This document shows positions 32,756 through 44,603 of a stretch of DNA of 64,000 nt, one piece after another. A model generated the notes under the pieces. It worked only from the letters and a program-made list of their open reading frames with translations. It was not told the DNA's origin and made no database searches. Source of the stretch: Campanula takesimana (taxonomy: Eukaryota; Streptophyta; Magnoliopsida; Asterales; Campanulaceae); contig JAOWBW010001823.1 in NCBI GenBank assembly GCA_026119855.1, forward strand, positions 122,630 through 186,629, in the 5' to 3' direction. The position numbers and the translations under genes were made by a program. The number at the start of each line of letters is the position of its first letter. Positions within the stretch are counted from its first letter, which is position 1.

Positions 32756-35593
32756 TGTAACGACCCCAAAACTCACCCTAATTTTCTTGTAAGAACCTAG
32801 CGAGCGGTCATGCTTAGCTTAGTTAGCGTTTACTTTCTTTTTGGGCTTCGCATCATTATTGCATGTCATTTAGGTAGCATTTCTATTTGCTACTATTTGA
32901 CATGTCTATGATTTTGGTATATTATTTCTTGTGTTTTATATACCTTTTAAATAAGCAAAATAGCACAAAAAATTATAAAAATATAGTCAAACTCGGAATT
33001 GTTCGCAGCTCGACTAGTCTGCATTAAAACGGGCATAACTTTGTGTAGAAAATTCCGATTGATGAACCGAAAAGTGCATTATGAACTAGACTCATAAAGA
33101 TTTCCATATCCACATTGTTTGTGTAAATTGACTGTGTGAATCAGTCCAGGTGATCTGTCAAAATGGCTGAATTCTCATCCAATAGAAAAAGTTGAATCAT
33201 GTTGACTTTTCTTTGACCAACCAATAGCCTTGGACAATCTAGTTTAGTATCACGTGGCCTTCTTGAAACTGTTTGGGCCGAGGAAATTCAGTGGGTCTTC
33301 CATGGTTGTATTTTATAATACCATACTCCCATTAAAATAAAAAAAAGAAGAGGAAGAAGTGTATAGCCTAATGGAATTTTGACCGACTGCCCGGGTTAAG
33401 TTGAGTGATTCGTGGCATCCATAGAACCAACTCACACCGCTATATTTATTCATTTCCTAGTAACTAAGAAAGCTATGTTTCTTTAACAACACTTACAAAA
33501 ACATAGGAAAGGCAGTAGAGAACGAAGCTGAGTTTACCAACTTAACTTTCGTCGTAAAATCCATTTCCATCTCAAATTCGATTATCGGACGTCGTACAAT
33601 TGTGAATCTTGACTAGGTGATCAATATAGACCGAACAAAAATCATTTGTCAGTGTGATTTTCGTAAATGGGTAAGTTACTAATCCCCCCTTTAAGTGTTA
33701 AAATGGTCATAATCATGCTATATATGCTTAATATGTGGTGAAATGATGTTTTGGTATACTTTTATTATACTTGTAAATTTGGGACGGAGGGAGTAGTAAT
33801 AACTTTTATTATACTTGTAAATTTAGGACGGAGGGAGTAGTAATAACTTTTATTATACTTGTAAATTTGGGTCGGAGGGAGTAGTAATAATTTTTATTAT
33901 TATGGGTATATGCTAGATGAGGTTGGTATGGTAGTGTTGTGAAGTTATAATGATGTTGTTGTGCTTTAGGATTGGGTAACAACTTGGTAATGAAAGTGAA
34001 CTTTGTTAGATTTTTCCTGGGAATTGGCCATTCTGCAGTGGAGCGGCCGAGTCAGTAAATTAGAGCGGCCGACCCCCTTATTGTTGAATGTTGAGTTCTA
34101 GGAGAGCGGCCGATCAAAGTAAAGGACTCGACTGATCCGCTCGGCCGAGTCAAGTAAGTAGAGCGGCCGAGCAGTCTGAGTTTTAACAACTTGTTTGTTT
34201 TTCGTTAAGTATTGGGCTAGGTCTTAGGCGATGTCCTAGGATGCCTAGATAATTGTTATGAGGTATCAAAATGATAGAATTGGTCCTTTGTGATCGGGTT
34301 TGACTTAATGTGATTGTGTAGATGGATTGTGTGGTGACTTAATGTCAAGATTGTGCACATTATTGTGAAAACGTGTTTACTTCTCTATGATGAGCTTGTG
34401 TGGTTTCCTTCTATGGAATCATGCCCTGGTTGTTGTTTTAGCAAGTATTTATTACTGTGCTCTTTGTTGAAAGTCCAGCTGGTTTTGTGTGTTATCGAGT
34501 GGAGGTGGAAAGCATTATAGTGGCACACTAGCCAAGTTCACTATAAGGCTTTTCCACTGGTCCTATTTCCCAGGTTTGGGATGTTATCGAGTGGAGGTGG
34601 AAGGCATTGTAGTGGCATCATTTAAGTGCACTATAAGGCTTTTCCACTGGACCTATTTCCTCAGTCCAGATTGGCCTTGGATGGGATGAACTCGCTCCCT
34701 CGCGTGAGCATTTAGGGGTATGACTTTGTGTCATATTCTCCCACTATTGTTGTTGTTATGTTATATGGTTCCGGAACCTGTTTCAGCTATTGATGCTGCC
34801 CGTTGTTACTTTGGCTCTGTTGGATATGGTTTGGTTTTCGGGATCCCGGCTTCAGCTATTTATGCTGCTCAGATGGTTTCAGACAGATGGTCTTCTCAGA
34901 TGGTTATTCAGATGGTTTTCTCAGATGGGTTTCTCTGATGATCATGTTATTTCGGTAAACCTTGGCTTGGTATCCTCGTAGGAGTGTTTACTCCTACACT
35001 ATGTGTTGTATGATGAGTTGGTCGTTATTTCCAACCGGTATGGGACGGTTGGCGATAGAGAGCCTCTCATATTATGTGTTATATGCTATATGATCATTTG
35101 TGACATTGTTCCTTTATGTTTATCATATAAGCATGTAATGTAGTTGCATTTTAGTAACTTACTGAGATTTATTCTCACCCCTTATTTGTTTACCGTTTTA
35201 GATAAGGAGCCCAGGGGATAGTTCACACACAGGGAGGACGTCGGGAAAAGGATCTTTGGTAAGACTTTTGGGAAGTGGGTGTATGTTAAAGGATACATTA
35301 TGTAAATGTAACACCTTTTGGGTAGTGTACCCGTGACTTAGTTTTGTATCATCTCTTTTAGTAGATGTCGGTGTTGTATATTTGTAAGTAAAGTTGTGGC
35401 CAAGTGGCTCAGTACTCGTTGTGAAAGTTGGTTTGTTTTATGACTTCAAGTCAAGTTTCAAGTAGTTGTGTTGGTCGTGTGATCCTTTTTATGAAAGTAT
35501 ATTTCGAAAAATTTCCTTTAAATTGTTTTATGACGTCTTCCAATCGTGTCCCGAGCGTGGGGCCAAGTAGGACCACGGGTCTGGGGCACGACA
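32756..35593 (+). repeat. 3' LTR of the young gypsy element (2838 bp)
   Basis: Near-identical to the 5' LTR, with one extra 12-bp unit in the CAGATGGTT run near 34900. The same internal repeats recur, offset by about 5975 bp. Followed by target duplication ATTAC and the right part of the CACTA element. Confidence 0.93.
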
Positions 35594-36326
35594 ATTACCG
35601 GCACTTTAAAAGTGCCGGAAATTAGCGGCACTTTTTAAACTTTTCAAAAGTGCAGCACTTTTTAAACTTTTCAAAAGTGTCGGCACTTTTTAAACTTTTC
35701 AAAAGTGCCGGCACATTTTAAAGTGTCATATTTTAAATAAAAAATATTGTTGAATTTACCCGGATTCAAATCCACTACCTCTTGCATACGAAGCACACCT
35801 TCTATCGCTAGGCTAAATTATTTTTTGTTATAAATTTTCACATACAATTATTTGTTACAAAACAAAAACTTATATTAGGGCATTTCTATTATTGTACTCC
35901 ATAAAAATCTAATATAAGTAACAAATTAAAGCAAAGTTACATGAAAAATATGATTAAATTTAAAAATTAAATAAAAATTTCAAAACAAACATCTTGTTTT
36001 TAGCCGCACGTTATAAAAAAGTGCCGAAAATTAGCGGCACTCATAAAAAGTGTCGGAAATTCCCGGCACTTTTTCATATGTGCCGCTAATTCCCGGCACT
36101 TTTTTATAAAGTGCCAAAAATTTACCGGCACTTGTTAGAAGTGCCGGAATTTTGCGGCACTTATGAAAAAGTGTCGGGAATTAGCGGCACTTATGAAAAG
36201 TGTCGGGAATTAGCGGCACTTTTTCCAAAAGTGCCGAAAATTAGCGGCACATATGAAAGTGCCGGTAAATAAGTGCCGGAAAAAGACATTTTTGTTGTAG
36301 TGTCTCCAGAGACTATTTTAAGAAGT

Positions 36327-37122
36327 CCCTCCGTCCCAACTCACTTGAGACTTATTTTCATTTTGGTTCGTCCCAGCTCACTTGAGACCTTTCTAAAATA
36401 GCCAGCTTTTAATAATTATATATTAAATCTATCCCACCACTCATTCTCTCTCTTCATTTTACACCACTTACTCCGTTTGTTTGGAGGAAAACATTTTCCG
36501 GTGTTTGTTAATCACCGGAAAATGGAGAAAATGCTTTCTGGAAAATGGTTTTCCTTCTTTTCTAAGGAAAACGATTTCCTTACCTCTACCGAAGGAAAAC
36601 ATTTTCCGGAAAAAGTTAGTGATACAAAATTATTTTTGAACACTCTTCCACCTCCGCCCCGCCCCTTTCCCACACCACCCATCCGACCCCCAAACCCCCA
36701 CCACCCCCGCACCTACCCCCACCACAAAAAAAAATAAAAAAAATTCTTTTCACTCATATTAAAATTATTTTTGAACACCTCCCACGCCCCCACCACTCGC
36801 ACCACCCACCTCCACCTTACCCCCACCATCCACCCACCCCCAAAAAAGAAACTTTCTTTTCACTCATATTAAATTATTTTTTGCTCATATGAAAATATTT
36901 TTCGGAAAACATTTTCGTTAGATTTACTAAACAACCAAAATTATGTTCATGTCGTTTTACGGAAAATGTTTTCCCCAAACAAACGGAGCCTTAATTTATT
37001 CAACCAACACTACTATTTACCTCACTCATTCTCTTTCATCATTTTTTACCACACATTTTCTTTATTTTATTCATTTTCCGTAGTTATTGTGCCCACCTCT
37101 TGAGTATCAAGTGAGGTGGGAG
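36327..37122. mobile_element. Stowaway-like MITE interrupted by a Tourist-like MITE
   Basis: Left end CCCTCCGTCCCAACTCACTT, right end TCAAGTGAGGTGGGAG followed by TA: inverted ends of the Stowaway type. The middle has the same words as a truncated copy at 45647-45790 in the other direction. Interrupted at 36471-36990. Confidence 0.65.
36471..36990. mobile_element. Tourist-like (PIF/Harbinger) MITE, 520 bp
   Basis: Flanked by TTA (36468-36470, 36991-36993). Inverted ends CTCCGTTTGTTTGGAGGAAA and complement GGCTCCGTTTGTTTGGGGAA, continuing with AACATTTTCCG. Inside is C-rich on the plus strand (CCACCCCC runs, 36650-36840). A TTA duplication and GTTTGTTTGG ends are PIF/Harbinger marks. Confidence 0.85.
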
Positions 37123-37172
37123 TACACCCTTAAATTAATGAATAAATTCGTGCTGTGCATTAAAGTATTGTA

Positions 37173-37532
37173 CTTCCCCTGTCCCAGAAAGATAGTCTTA
37201 TTTTGACTTGTTATGGTCAATAAAAATGAACTTTGACCAATCATTGGTAACAATCTAATCATTCTAGTGGAATTCTAAAATTTGTAATTAATAAATAATA
37301 CAAAATAGGGTTGTTTGGTAGGATTTTAAATAATGGATTAATTAGAGGGTTGGAGCCGATTAGAGGCTTATCCCCTTGATATTTATCCCTTGGTGTTATT
37401 TATACACCGATTATTAGTACACAAATAAATAATTATGCTTATCCATGTCTTGCTACCAAACGAGCCCTAAATAATTTATTAATAACAATTTTTATAATTT
37501 CTTTGTAATCATTAAATTGATACTTAAGGGAG
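37173..37532. mobile_element. Stowaway-like MITE holding another small MITE
   Basis: TA then CTTCCCCTGTCCCAGAAAGA on the left and TACTTAAGGGAG then TA on the right. Imperfect inverted ends. It contains a 160-bp element at 37308-37467. Confidence 0.5.
37308..37467. mobile_element. Small MITE, PIF/Harbinger-like ends (160 bp)
   Basis: Ends GGGTTGTTTGGTAGGATTTT and complement GGGCTCGTTTGGTAGCAAGA form inverted repeats; the inside repeats TTTAAATAATGG/CATAATTATTTA. The target duplication is unclear. Confidence 0.6.
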
Positions 37533-37696
37533 TACTATTATTTAAAATTTCAAACATACTTAATTAAAAGTGTACTTTAATACATTAATTTTACGGGTAC
37601 CCCTTGCGAACTAGAAAATCTTCCACAGGGGATTGGATTTCCGGCACAATTTCCCCACATTTTGTTGAATAAACAAAATCTTTCGCCGGAAACGCA

Positions 37697-37755
37697 ATGC
37701 CAAGTAATTGCAGCATCAGAGCTACCTTGATCCTCGACACTGTCGTCTTCTCCAG
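37697..37755 (+). pseudogene. AP5M: AP5M exon 1 (start codon to first donor)
   Basis: ATG at 37697, reading MPSNCSIRATLILDTVVFSR and ending CTCCAG/GTTAAT. The opening matches plant AP5M start regions as I recall them. Taken alone this exon is intact. Confidence 0.7.
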
Positions 37756-38334
37756 GTTAATCCTTCATTTTTTTAAAAAAAATTTAGGGCTTACCTTTTT
37801 CCCATTTCAATGTGTTTTTTTCCTGACACCAGATCCATTTTTGTGATTGTTCGAATAACACTAGTTGTATTCATCTATCTCCGTGTTGAATTTTGAAAAA
37901 AATTGAGATTGATTTTCTGATTGTAAATGATTGAAAACAGCACCTTGTGCATAACTATATGCTAAAAGACTAAAGTGTCGACATGTACAATTCGATTATT
38001 AAATTGCATTTTTTTTTTTTATGGTGTATGAAGTAAACCCATTTGACAGGGAAGAAACTAATTTTTTTTTTTTTTTTTTGGAATAGAAAGAAAAAGAAAG
38101 TCTAGCATATTTGAATTTTGAACCACACAAATTTTATTATTGAAAAGATATTGATGGTGGGTACACTTGATTCAAGCTCATCCACAAGTCTCCTTGGTGG
38201 TGGGGTCTATCATTAATTAGCTGGTACAAACAAGTTCTCACTGTAAATAAAATGGCTTCATTGTTATCCAAATTTTTGCATCACAACCCTTTCCCCTTGC
38301 CATCACTCAAATTGTTTCAATTATACTTCAAAAT

Positions 38335-38690
38335 GTGTGTGCTGATGCAAGAATTTTTCAGCTGTTCCAGGCGTCCATCGCCCTCTTGTTTGTACGGTTA
38401 ATGATAACGGCAGCACTTGGAGATAATGCGGTAGCCATTAGGTGGTTGGAGAGGGAGCGAAATGCTCTTTTACAGCTCAAAGGTGATGACGACGGCCGGT
38501 TCTCTTCATGGAGTGGACAAGACTGCTGCAAATGGAAAGGAATCAGATGCAGCAACCTTAGTGGTCATGTACTCACTCTAGATCTTTATGGGTTCTGGTT
38601 GAGAGGGTCCCTCTTCAATGGTACGATTCCTCATCAGATTGGGAACCTTACCCACTTGCAAACTCTCAATCTTGGCTTTAATGATTCCGA
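38335..38690 (+). pseudogene. LRR receptor-like protein N-terminal fragment (left arm)
   Basis: Open frame with hydrophobic start (IFQLFQASIALLFVRLMITA), the LRR N-terminal cap (WLERERNALLQLKG, SSWSGQDCCKWKGIRCSNL) and the first leucine-rich repeats (GHVLTLDLYGFWLRGSL, IPHQIGNLTHLQTLNLG). Cap and repeats are typical of plant cell-surface receptor-like proteins. It breaks off at about 38690, where an AP5M fragment begins, so only a 5' fragment is present. It lies inside AP5M intron 1. Confidence 0.85.
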
Positions 38691-39107
38691 GAATTAGAAG
38701 GATTACCTGATGTTTTGTTTCCTTTGGCGGGACTGGATACTGCTCGGGTTGAGGTATTATCATTTCATCATTGTGCTCAATTTCCAGAACAAGGTGGGGA
38801 TAATCAGACTGTGATGTTCTGCCCGCCATTGGGTAATTTTGATTTTACCAGCTTTCGATGGTCTCAGAAAATGAAGGTGCTTTTTTATTTAGAATATCCC
38901 TCATGGAAGGTTATAATGCTCCCTTGACAATGGAGTTCTGTATGTTGACTATGCCTTTTCCCAGAAGAAGGGTATTATCAATTGAAGGGGCACCTTCTAT
39001 TGGGACGGTTACGATTACGGATCACTCTGTTGAAAATTATAACAAGTGGCCGAGGAGCTGGTGGGAAGAGTATTGAAGCTATGTTCCCAGGAACTGTAAA
39101 ATTTGCA
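38691..39107 (+). pseudogene. Second AP5M exon fragment inside AP5M intron 1
   Basis: Reads ELEGLPDVLFPLAGLDTARV, CAQFPEQGGDNQTVMFCPPL, then after a roughly 50-bp deletion near 38838 SENEGAFLFRISLMEGYNAP, TMEFCMLTMPFPRRRVLS and GRGAGGKSIEAMFPGTVKF. It parallels 42218-42690 of the main pseudogene and is less frameshifted at its start. A further small deletion near 39035 shifts frame. Confidence 0.85.
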
Positions 39108-39129
39108 TCAATAAAGATCAAGAGTCATC

Positions 39130-39305
39130 ACATGACCAGTAAGGTTGGTGCATCTGATTTCTTTCCATATGCAGCACTCTTGTCCACTCCATGAAGAGAG
39201 CCGGCCGCGATCATCACTAAGGCCTTCTTTGAGGTATAAAAGAGCATTCCGCTCCCTCTCCAAGCACCTTATGGCTGCTGTATTATCTCCAAGAGCTGCC
39301 GTTAT
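39130..39305 (-). pseudogene. LRR receptor-like protein N-terminal fragment (right arm, inverted)
   Basis: On the minus strand: ITAALGDNTAAIRCLERERN, ALLYLKEGLSDD, LSSWSGQECCIWKEIRCTNL. It corresponds to 38405-38570 in reverse orientation, at roughly 85% identity by eye, so it comes from a different family member or is old. With the left arm it brackets the AP5M fragment. Confidence 0.85.
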
Positions 39306-39674
39306 GGGAGTTTTATGTAAACTCTAACTGCTTACCACAACCGCAACAATCAAGTCTTCATGTCAGGGGGACTCTTATTTAGCTGGTAACAGTTTCTTTC
39401 TAGTTGAATATATGTTGAGAGCGACCTGCAATGCCCTCTCACTTCTTGAATCCATGTCAGATATAAGCAAAGCTTTAATCATGTCAACCAAGGACTAGTT
39501 AGTGTGCATTAGTATTTAGGATATTGAATATCTACATGATTCATGGTGCCTATTTTATCCAGATAGTAACACCTATCTGTAGTTGCCAAGTCCCTTTTTA
39601 GTGTAGATATTCGTATTGATTGAATCTCTTTGCTTCTGACGTGTAAACTTGAGGTACCATTGTTTTGTTTTGGT

Positions 39675-40235
39675 TAGGGATGACCAAACACGGTTCCGGT
39701 TCTGGAAAAGCTTGAACCGTAACCGAACCGTTTCTCTTCCGGTTACGGCTACGGTTCGGAATCGCCGGTCCACAGTTTCCTTTTAAAAAAAAAAAAATTT
39801 AATCTTTTAACAGACAAAACAATTATAATAATATTTTATTACCGATTTTTTTACAAAAAGGTATAGAAAAAATGTTTAAAAAACTAAAGAGGTCCATCCC
39901 TCTTTTCTTTTATATACTCATCAAAATTTTATTATTTTTATTCACTGAATTTGACTAAAAAAAATCAGTCAAAACTCAACTTTTCTTGTCAATGTTCCGT
40001 TAATAACGTTTAATTCTAATGAAACCGTTAGAAATCTAACGATTTTGACGGTTTGATAACGGTTCCGGTTCGTTCTAGGCGGTTCGGAACCACCGGTTCA
40101 CGGTTTTCAGAGGGGATGAACCGGAACCGGACCGTGTTACAAACGGTTCCGGTTCACACGGTTCCGGTTTTCGTCAAGGTTCAAGGCGGTTCAGGGTTTT
40201 TCGGTTCCGGTTCCGGTTCGGTTTGGCCATCCCTA
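39675..40235. mobile_element. hAT non-autonomous element 1 (561 bp, 8-bp TSD)
   Basis: Ends TAGGGATGACCAAACACGGT and GGTTTGGCCATCCCTA, flanked by exact 8-bp duplication GTTTTGGT (39667-39674, 40236-40243). Both sides are full of GGTTCCGG/CCGGAACC words. No transposase. Same family as 42984-44458. Confidence 0.92.
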
Positions 40236-40329
40236 GTTTTGGTTGTCATTAGATTCTCGTTGGTATTTTATCTTGCATTGTGGTCATTGCCCTTAATCAA
40301 CTAACCTGAAATAATTACGCAATTCTCTT

Positions 40330-40393
40330 TATCACATCACCCGCCCCACCCCACCCCACCCCGCCCCTCCCCTATCTCTCTCTCTCTCTCTCG
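40330..40393. repeat. C-rich and (CT)n microsatellite
   Basis: CCCCACC-rich stretch (40338-40370) followed by about ten CT units ending near 40393. Confidence 0.8.
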
Positions 40394-40835
40394 TTCACTT
40401 ACTCACTCATGCTCTTTGATGCACTCTTATAGTAATATTCTTCAAGTAATTTTCATCTATACCTGTGTGCAAATATATAGTTTCCTTCCAAGTTTAGCGA
40501 TAATATGTAGGGAAGGATCTGCTCGAGGGTTTGGACTACGTGTCACTCTGTCAATTGAAGGATTGGATTCGTGGGTTGATGATCCAATTTCACGCCATGT
40601 AATAAGCCTTCATATTAACAAAGAAGACGACGGAGAAAATAATTCCATATGGCCATTCATTATGCATATCAGAGGACATAATATCGTTCTTGTGTTGCCA
40701 TTAGTTGAACCCTATCACTTGAAAGCATATGCAAGGATGTGTAGAAGATCTAATTGTGGGAATGCTCTTGGAGTGGACGAAAGTTTATCTACCCTTCTGC
40801 TTGATGCCTTGATCTACCATGCATCACAGTGTATG

Positions 40836-41703
40836 GTAAGTTACATGCAAAACTATTTGTGATGATTGTCAAAGTAGAATATACTTTACGCAGTATTTTG
40901 CCTTTTCTTCTTAATTGCAACCTACATAACTGGAAAAGTTTAGGTGACATCCAAAAAGGGGCGATTTGGGACCATGATTCCAGTTTGGTGGTCCGAATGT
41001 GCTTTGTCGGTATTAGTTTGACATGGCCATGTTAGAATGATCCTTGACAACTCATATTTGAAAGACAGTTATCTCAAGGCTTGAGGGCTACTTGGGAAGG
41101 CAGACATGAGATTGGAGTGGACTGAATAAAACCCTTACAGATAAGCTTATTTACAAAAGGGGGGTTAATTATACTTCCAGTTAAGGATAGGAGTTTATGT
41201 GAATAACATTATACAAAGGGTTAAGCGTGTTCCTGTTACTACTCTCAATTCATTGTGTTTTCAGTGTCCTAAAGACAGCCCATTAAGAGGGGGATGGGGG
41301 CACTAAGATTTCAGGTTTGGGATGATATGCAGATGTTTTCCGTTCGCTATTTGTAATATTCACTGCTTTAGTTATCAAAAAGATCTAGATTCAAGCTAGG
41401 AACATTCAGTCGTTCTGTTAACCTATGGTTTATTCGGGTAAATGTTAATACCGCTCCATTTTTGTATACAGTCGATTGCTTTTCATGCGCTTTCGTCGTC
41501 CCAGAGTAAGGGTCATACCTTGGTTTTGCACACTTACTAAGAAAACAATAAGAAATGGGTAACTATTTCAATTGGATTGAGGATATAATTGTCCAAAATA
41601 CTATTCACATTGCAAGTGGGTAAAAGTAGGTTAGTAAAGTGTTGGTTTCTTTGTAAATATACAAGCATTAGAAGGACAAAGTTGTCTAAAACACTACTCA
41701 TAG
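40836..41703. other. AP5M pseudogene intron, no other feature
   Basis: AT-rich non-coding DNA between AP5M exon pieces 40511-40835 and 41704-41865. The exon expected here was not found. A T-run of about 30 bases with interruptions lies further on, near 41900-41930. Confidence 0.45.
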
Positions 41704-43388
41704 TATTTCGGTCAGAGCTAAACCCATGGCAGCGCCAGTTGCAGCTTCCAACACATCTGGCCCTGCTGTCAGTGGAGCTCTAACGTCAGATGCTCCAAAG
41801 ATTGGGTCGAGGGCTGCAAGTAAGGATGTTCGTAGTTTCATCAGTACAGCAGTGCCCTTTGCTTGGTAAACTTGTTTATGGAATTTTTTCATCTTGAAGT
41901 TTTTTTTTTTTTTTTGATTTTTTTTTTTTTCGAGGCTCTACTTTGACCTTCCGTTTATTTTCAAATTGCTTGGTTCTTACATGTAGGTACACCCCTGGAC
42001 CTTAGCCACGCCAATTTTATTGCTATTAAGGCCAACGGCTTCTTGTCAGCTGACGTACCTCCTACAGACCGCAAGCAACCTGCTTGGAAACCATATATTT
42101 ATAAAGGAAGACAGAGGATACTTTTTACCGTACATGAGATGTTGATGCGGCAATGTATGATCGAGATGAGATTCCAGATGGTACATCAATTTCTGTTCAA
42201 GTGAACTGCCGAACAGAATTAGAAGGAGTACCTGATGTTTGCTTCCTTTGACGGGATTGGATACTTCTCGAGTTGAGGTATTATTATTCCATCCTTGTGC
42301 TCAAATTCCAGAATAAGGAAGGGATAAGCAGACTGTTATGTTCTGCCCGCCATTGGGTAATTTTGCATTACTGCATTATCAGGCATTGTGTGGTATTGGA
42401 CCTCCAATCAAGGGATTTTACCAGCTTTCAGTGGTCTCGGAAAATGAAGGTGCTTTTTTATTAAGAATATCCCTGATTGAAGGTTATAAAGCTCTCTTGA
42501 CAATGGAGTTCTGTACAGTGACTATGCCTTTTCCCAGAAGAAGGGTATTATCAGTTGAAGGGACACCTTCGATTGGGACGGTTACGAATACGGATCACTC
42601 TGTTGAATGGAAAATTATAACAAAGTGGCCAAGGAGCTGGTGGGAAGAGTATTGAAGCTATGTTCCCAGGAAATGTAAAGTTTGCTCCATGGCATACTCA
42701 AAGACTTGCCTCATTAGGGTCTGGCCATGGGGCGATCGCCGATGCGATAGTGACATGGAAGCAGATTTAACAAATAACATGGCAAATGTAGAGGATTTCT
42801 TGATGGAAAAATGAACAAGGATCTGCAGGCTGTTGATCTAGAGGAGCCATTTTGCTGGCAGTCATATAAATATGCAAGGTACATTGTCTTTTGTTGTTAA
42901 TGAGTTTTAGTTTTAGCTGATCACTTATATAATGCATTGTCATTAAATGGACTTTACTTGAAATGGAACTAGCCTGTATCTGGTAGGGATGGCCAAACCG
43001 GACCGGAACCGTCGAACCGGAACCGAAAAAACTGTAACCGCCCATGAACCGCCACGAAAACCGGAACCGTGGGAACCGGATCCGTTTTGGATAAGGGCCG
43101 GTTAAGGTTCAACCCCCCAAAAAACCGTGAACCGGCGGTTCCGAACCGCCCAACCAAACCGTGAACCGGAACCGTCTGAACCGTCAGTAAAACCGTTAAA
43201 AAAACCATCAAAATCATTAGATTTCTAACAGTTTCATCAGAATTAACCGTTACTAATGGAAGGTTGACAAGAAAAGTTGTGTTTTGACCTAATTTTTAGC
43301 CAAATTCAGTGAATGAAAATAATAAAAATTTGGTTGTCACCCTCATTGTAAATTTGCCTTTAATTAATAAAATTTAAAGGGTACCGTC

Positions 43389-44147
43389 TAGGGGTGGCCA
43401 ATCGTACCAAACAAAACCTACCAACCGAGTACCAGCCGAACCGAGAGCTTTGGTATACCGACAGTCGGTATACGAAAGTTCGGTACGGTAGTACCGAACC
43501 GAGTTTGCAGTATTGGTTGGTACACGGTACACAAAAGTGAGTTCGGTTGGTATACCGTTGTACCGAGTTATTTTTATAAAATAATGTTTATTATATATTT
43601 AATAATTTAATAGAAAAGTAAGTATATAAAAAAACTAAAAAAATGTGTTATTTAAAATTCCAGTCAGTTTTTTGATTGTTTCAGTTAGTTTTTGACAGTT
43701 TCAGTTAGTTTTTAGACAGTTTCTCAGTAAGTTTTTAACAGTTTCAGTTAGTTGTTTGACAGTTTCAGTTAGTTTTGACAGTTTCAGTTAGTTTTTGACA
43801 GTTTCAGTTAGTTTTTGACAGTTTCAGTTAGTTTTTTGACTGTTTCAGTTAGTTTTTGACAGTTTCAGTTAGTTTTTTGACTGTTTCAGTTAGTTTTTGA
43901 CTGTTTCAGTTAGTTTTTTTTGACTGTTTCAGTTAATTTTTGACAGTTTCAGTTAATTTGTCTTCCACTTTTCCTTCTTTGGTAGAGGTGTAGTACCAAC
44001 CGTACCAACCAAGTACCAACCGTACCAAGAAGTTGGTATACCGAGTTTGTTGGTACGGTACTGGTACTCATTTTCTTGTACCAACTTCATCTTGGTTGGT
44101 ACTGGTACAAGGTAAAAAATGTTGGTATACCTACCATGCCACCCCTA
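43389..44147. mobile_element. hAT non-autonomous element 3 (759 bp, 8-bp TSD) nested in element 2
   Basis: Ends TAGGGGTGGCCAATCGTACC and ACCATGCCACCCCTA; duplication GTACCGTC at 43381-43388 and 44148-44155. Subterminal words are TTGGTACC/GGTACCAA, different from the host element. Contains a tandem array in the middle. Confidence 0.92.
43655..43965. repeat. Tandem array GTTTCAGTTAGTTTTTGACA (about 14 copies)
   Basis: Units of 19-24 bp, differing mainly in T-run length and GACA/GACT. Located in the centre of hAT element 3. Confidence 0.9.
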
Positions 44148-44603
44148 GTACCGTCCCTTTTTTCTTTTATATACTATCATCTATTTTATTTTTTTTCTAT
44201 GTTTGTTTTTCAATATAATATTGATTTAGCTTTGTTTTTTTAAAAAAAATCACTTATGAAATAATTTTTAAGTTGTTTATTCATTATTGTATGATAAAAA
44301 AAAAGGTACCGCGGAACCGGAACCGGACCGGAACCGTACCGGAACTGGATTGTGACAACCGGAACCGGAGTAACCAAGGGCCGGTTAAGGTTCACTTAAA
44401 AGCCTAACCGGAACCGCCGGTTCCGAACCGGAACCGGGACCGGCGTTGGCCATCCCTAGTATCTGGCTACACTATCAACTGGATGCCATGCAATTTCGTA
44501 AACTGAATATCCTAGGTTCAAGTTATTTCCTCAATTCCCTAGCTATATATTTATTGCAGAAGTTAACTCTCATAAACAAGCCATATATATTGTTTGGTTG
44601 CAG

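Larger units (their letters stand above)
26781..35593 (+). mobile_element. Young, internally deleted Ty3/gypsy element (Tekay-like)
   Basis: 8813 bp, flanked by ATTAC (26776-26780, 35594-35598). LTRs of 2826 and 2838 bp differ by about 8 substitutions and one 12-bp insertion, by eye about 0.3%. The 3.1-kb inside keeps PBS, a broken gag-protease, and a scrap of integrase/chromodomain before the polypurine tract; RT and RNase H are gone. Near-identical LTRs with a ruined inside point to recent movement using proteins from an intact relative. Confidence 0.93.
26659..36302. mobile_element. Small CACTA (CMC) transposon interrupted by an LTR element
   Basis: Begins CACTACAACAAAAATG and ends TTTTTGTTGTAGTG, flanked by the 3-bp duplication TCT (26656-26658, 36303-36305). 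Removing the 8.8-kb inserted element leaves about 826 bp. Both sides are filled with subterminal repeats of the type AGTGCCGG/CCGGCACT (for example 26690-26770 and 35600-35720, 36005-36280), typical of CACTA elements and binding sites for their transposase. No transposase gene, so non-autonomous. Confidence 0.92.
42984..44458. mobile_element. hAT non-autonomous element 2 (1475 bp, 8-bp TSD), host of element 3
   Basis: Ends TAGGGATGGCCAAACCGGAC and GTTGGCCATCCCTA; duplication GTATCTGG at 42976-42983 and 44459-44466 is exact. CCGGAACCG words fill both sides. Contains a separate hAT at 43389-44147; without it and its duplication the element is about 708 bp. Confidence 0.92.

Noticed and set aside
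38335..38690. Intact LRR receptor-like gene
   Set aside because: Only the signal region, cap and first repeats are present before the sequence switches to AP5M; the rest of the gene is missing.
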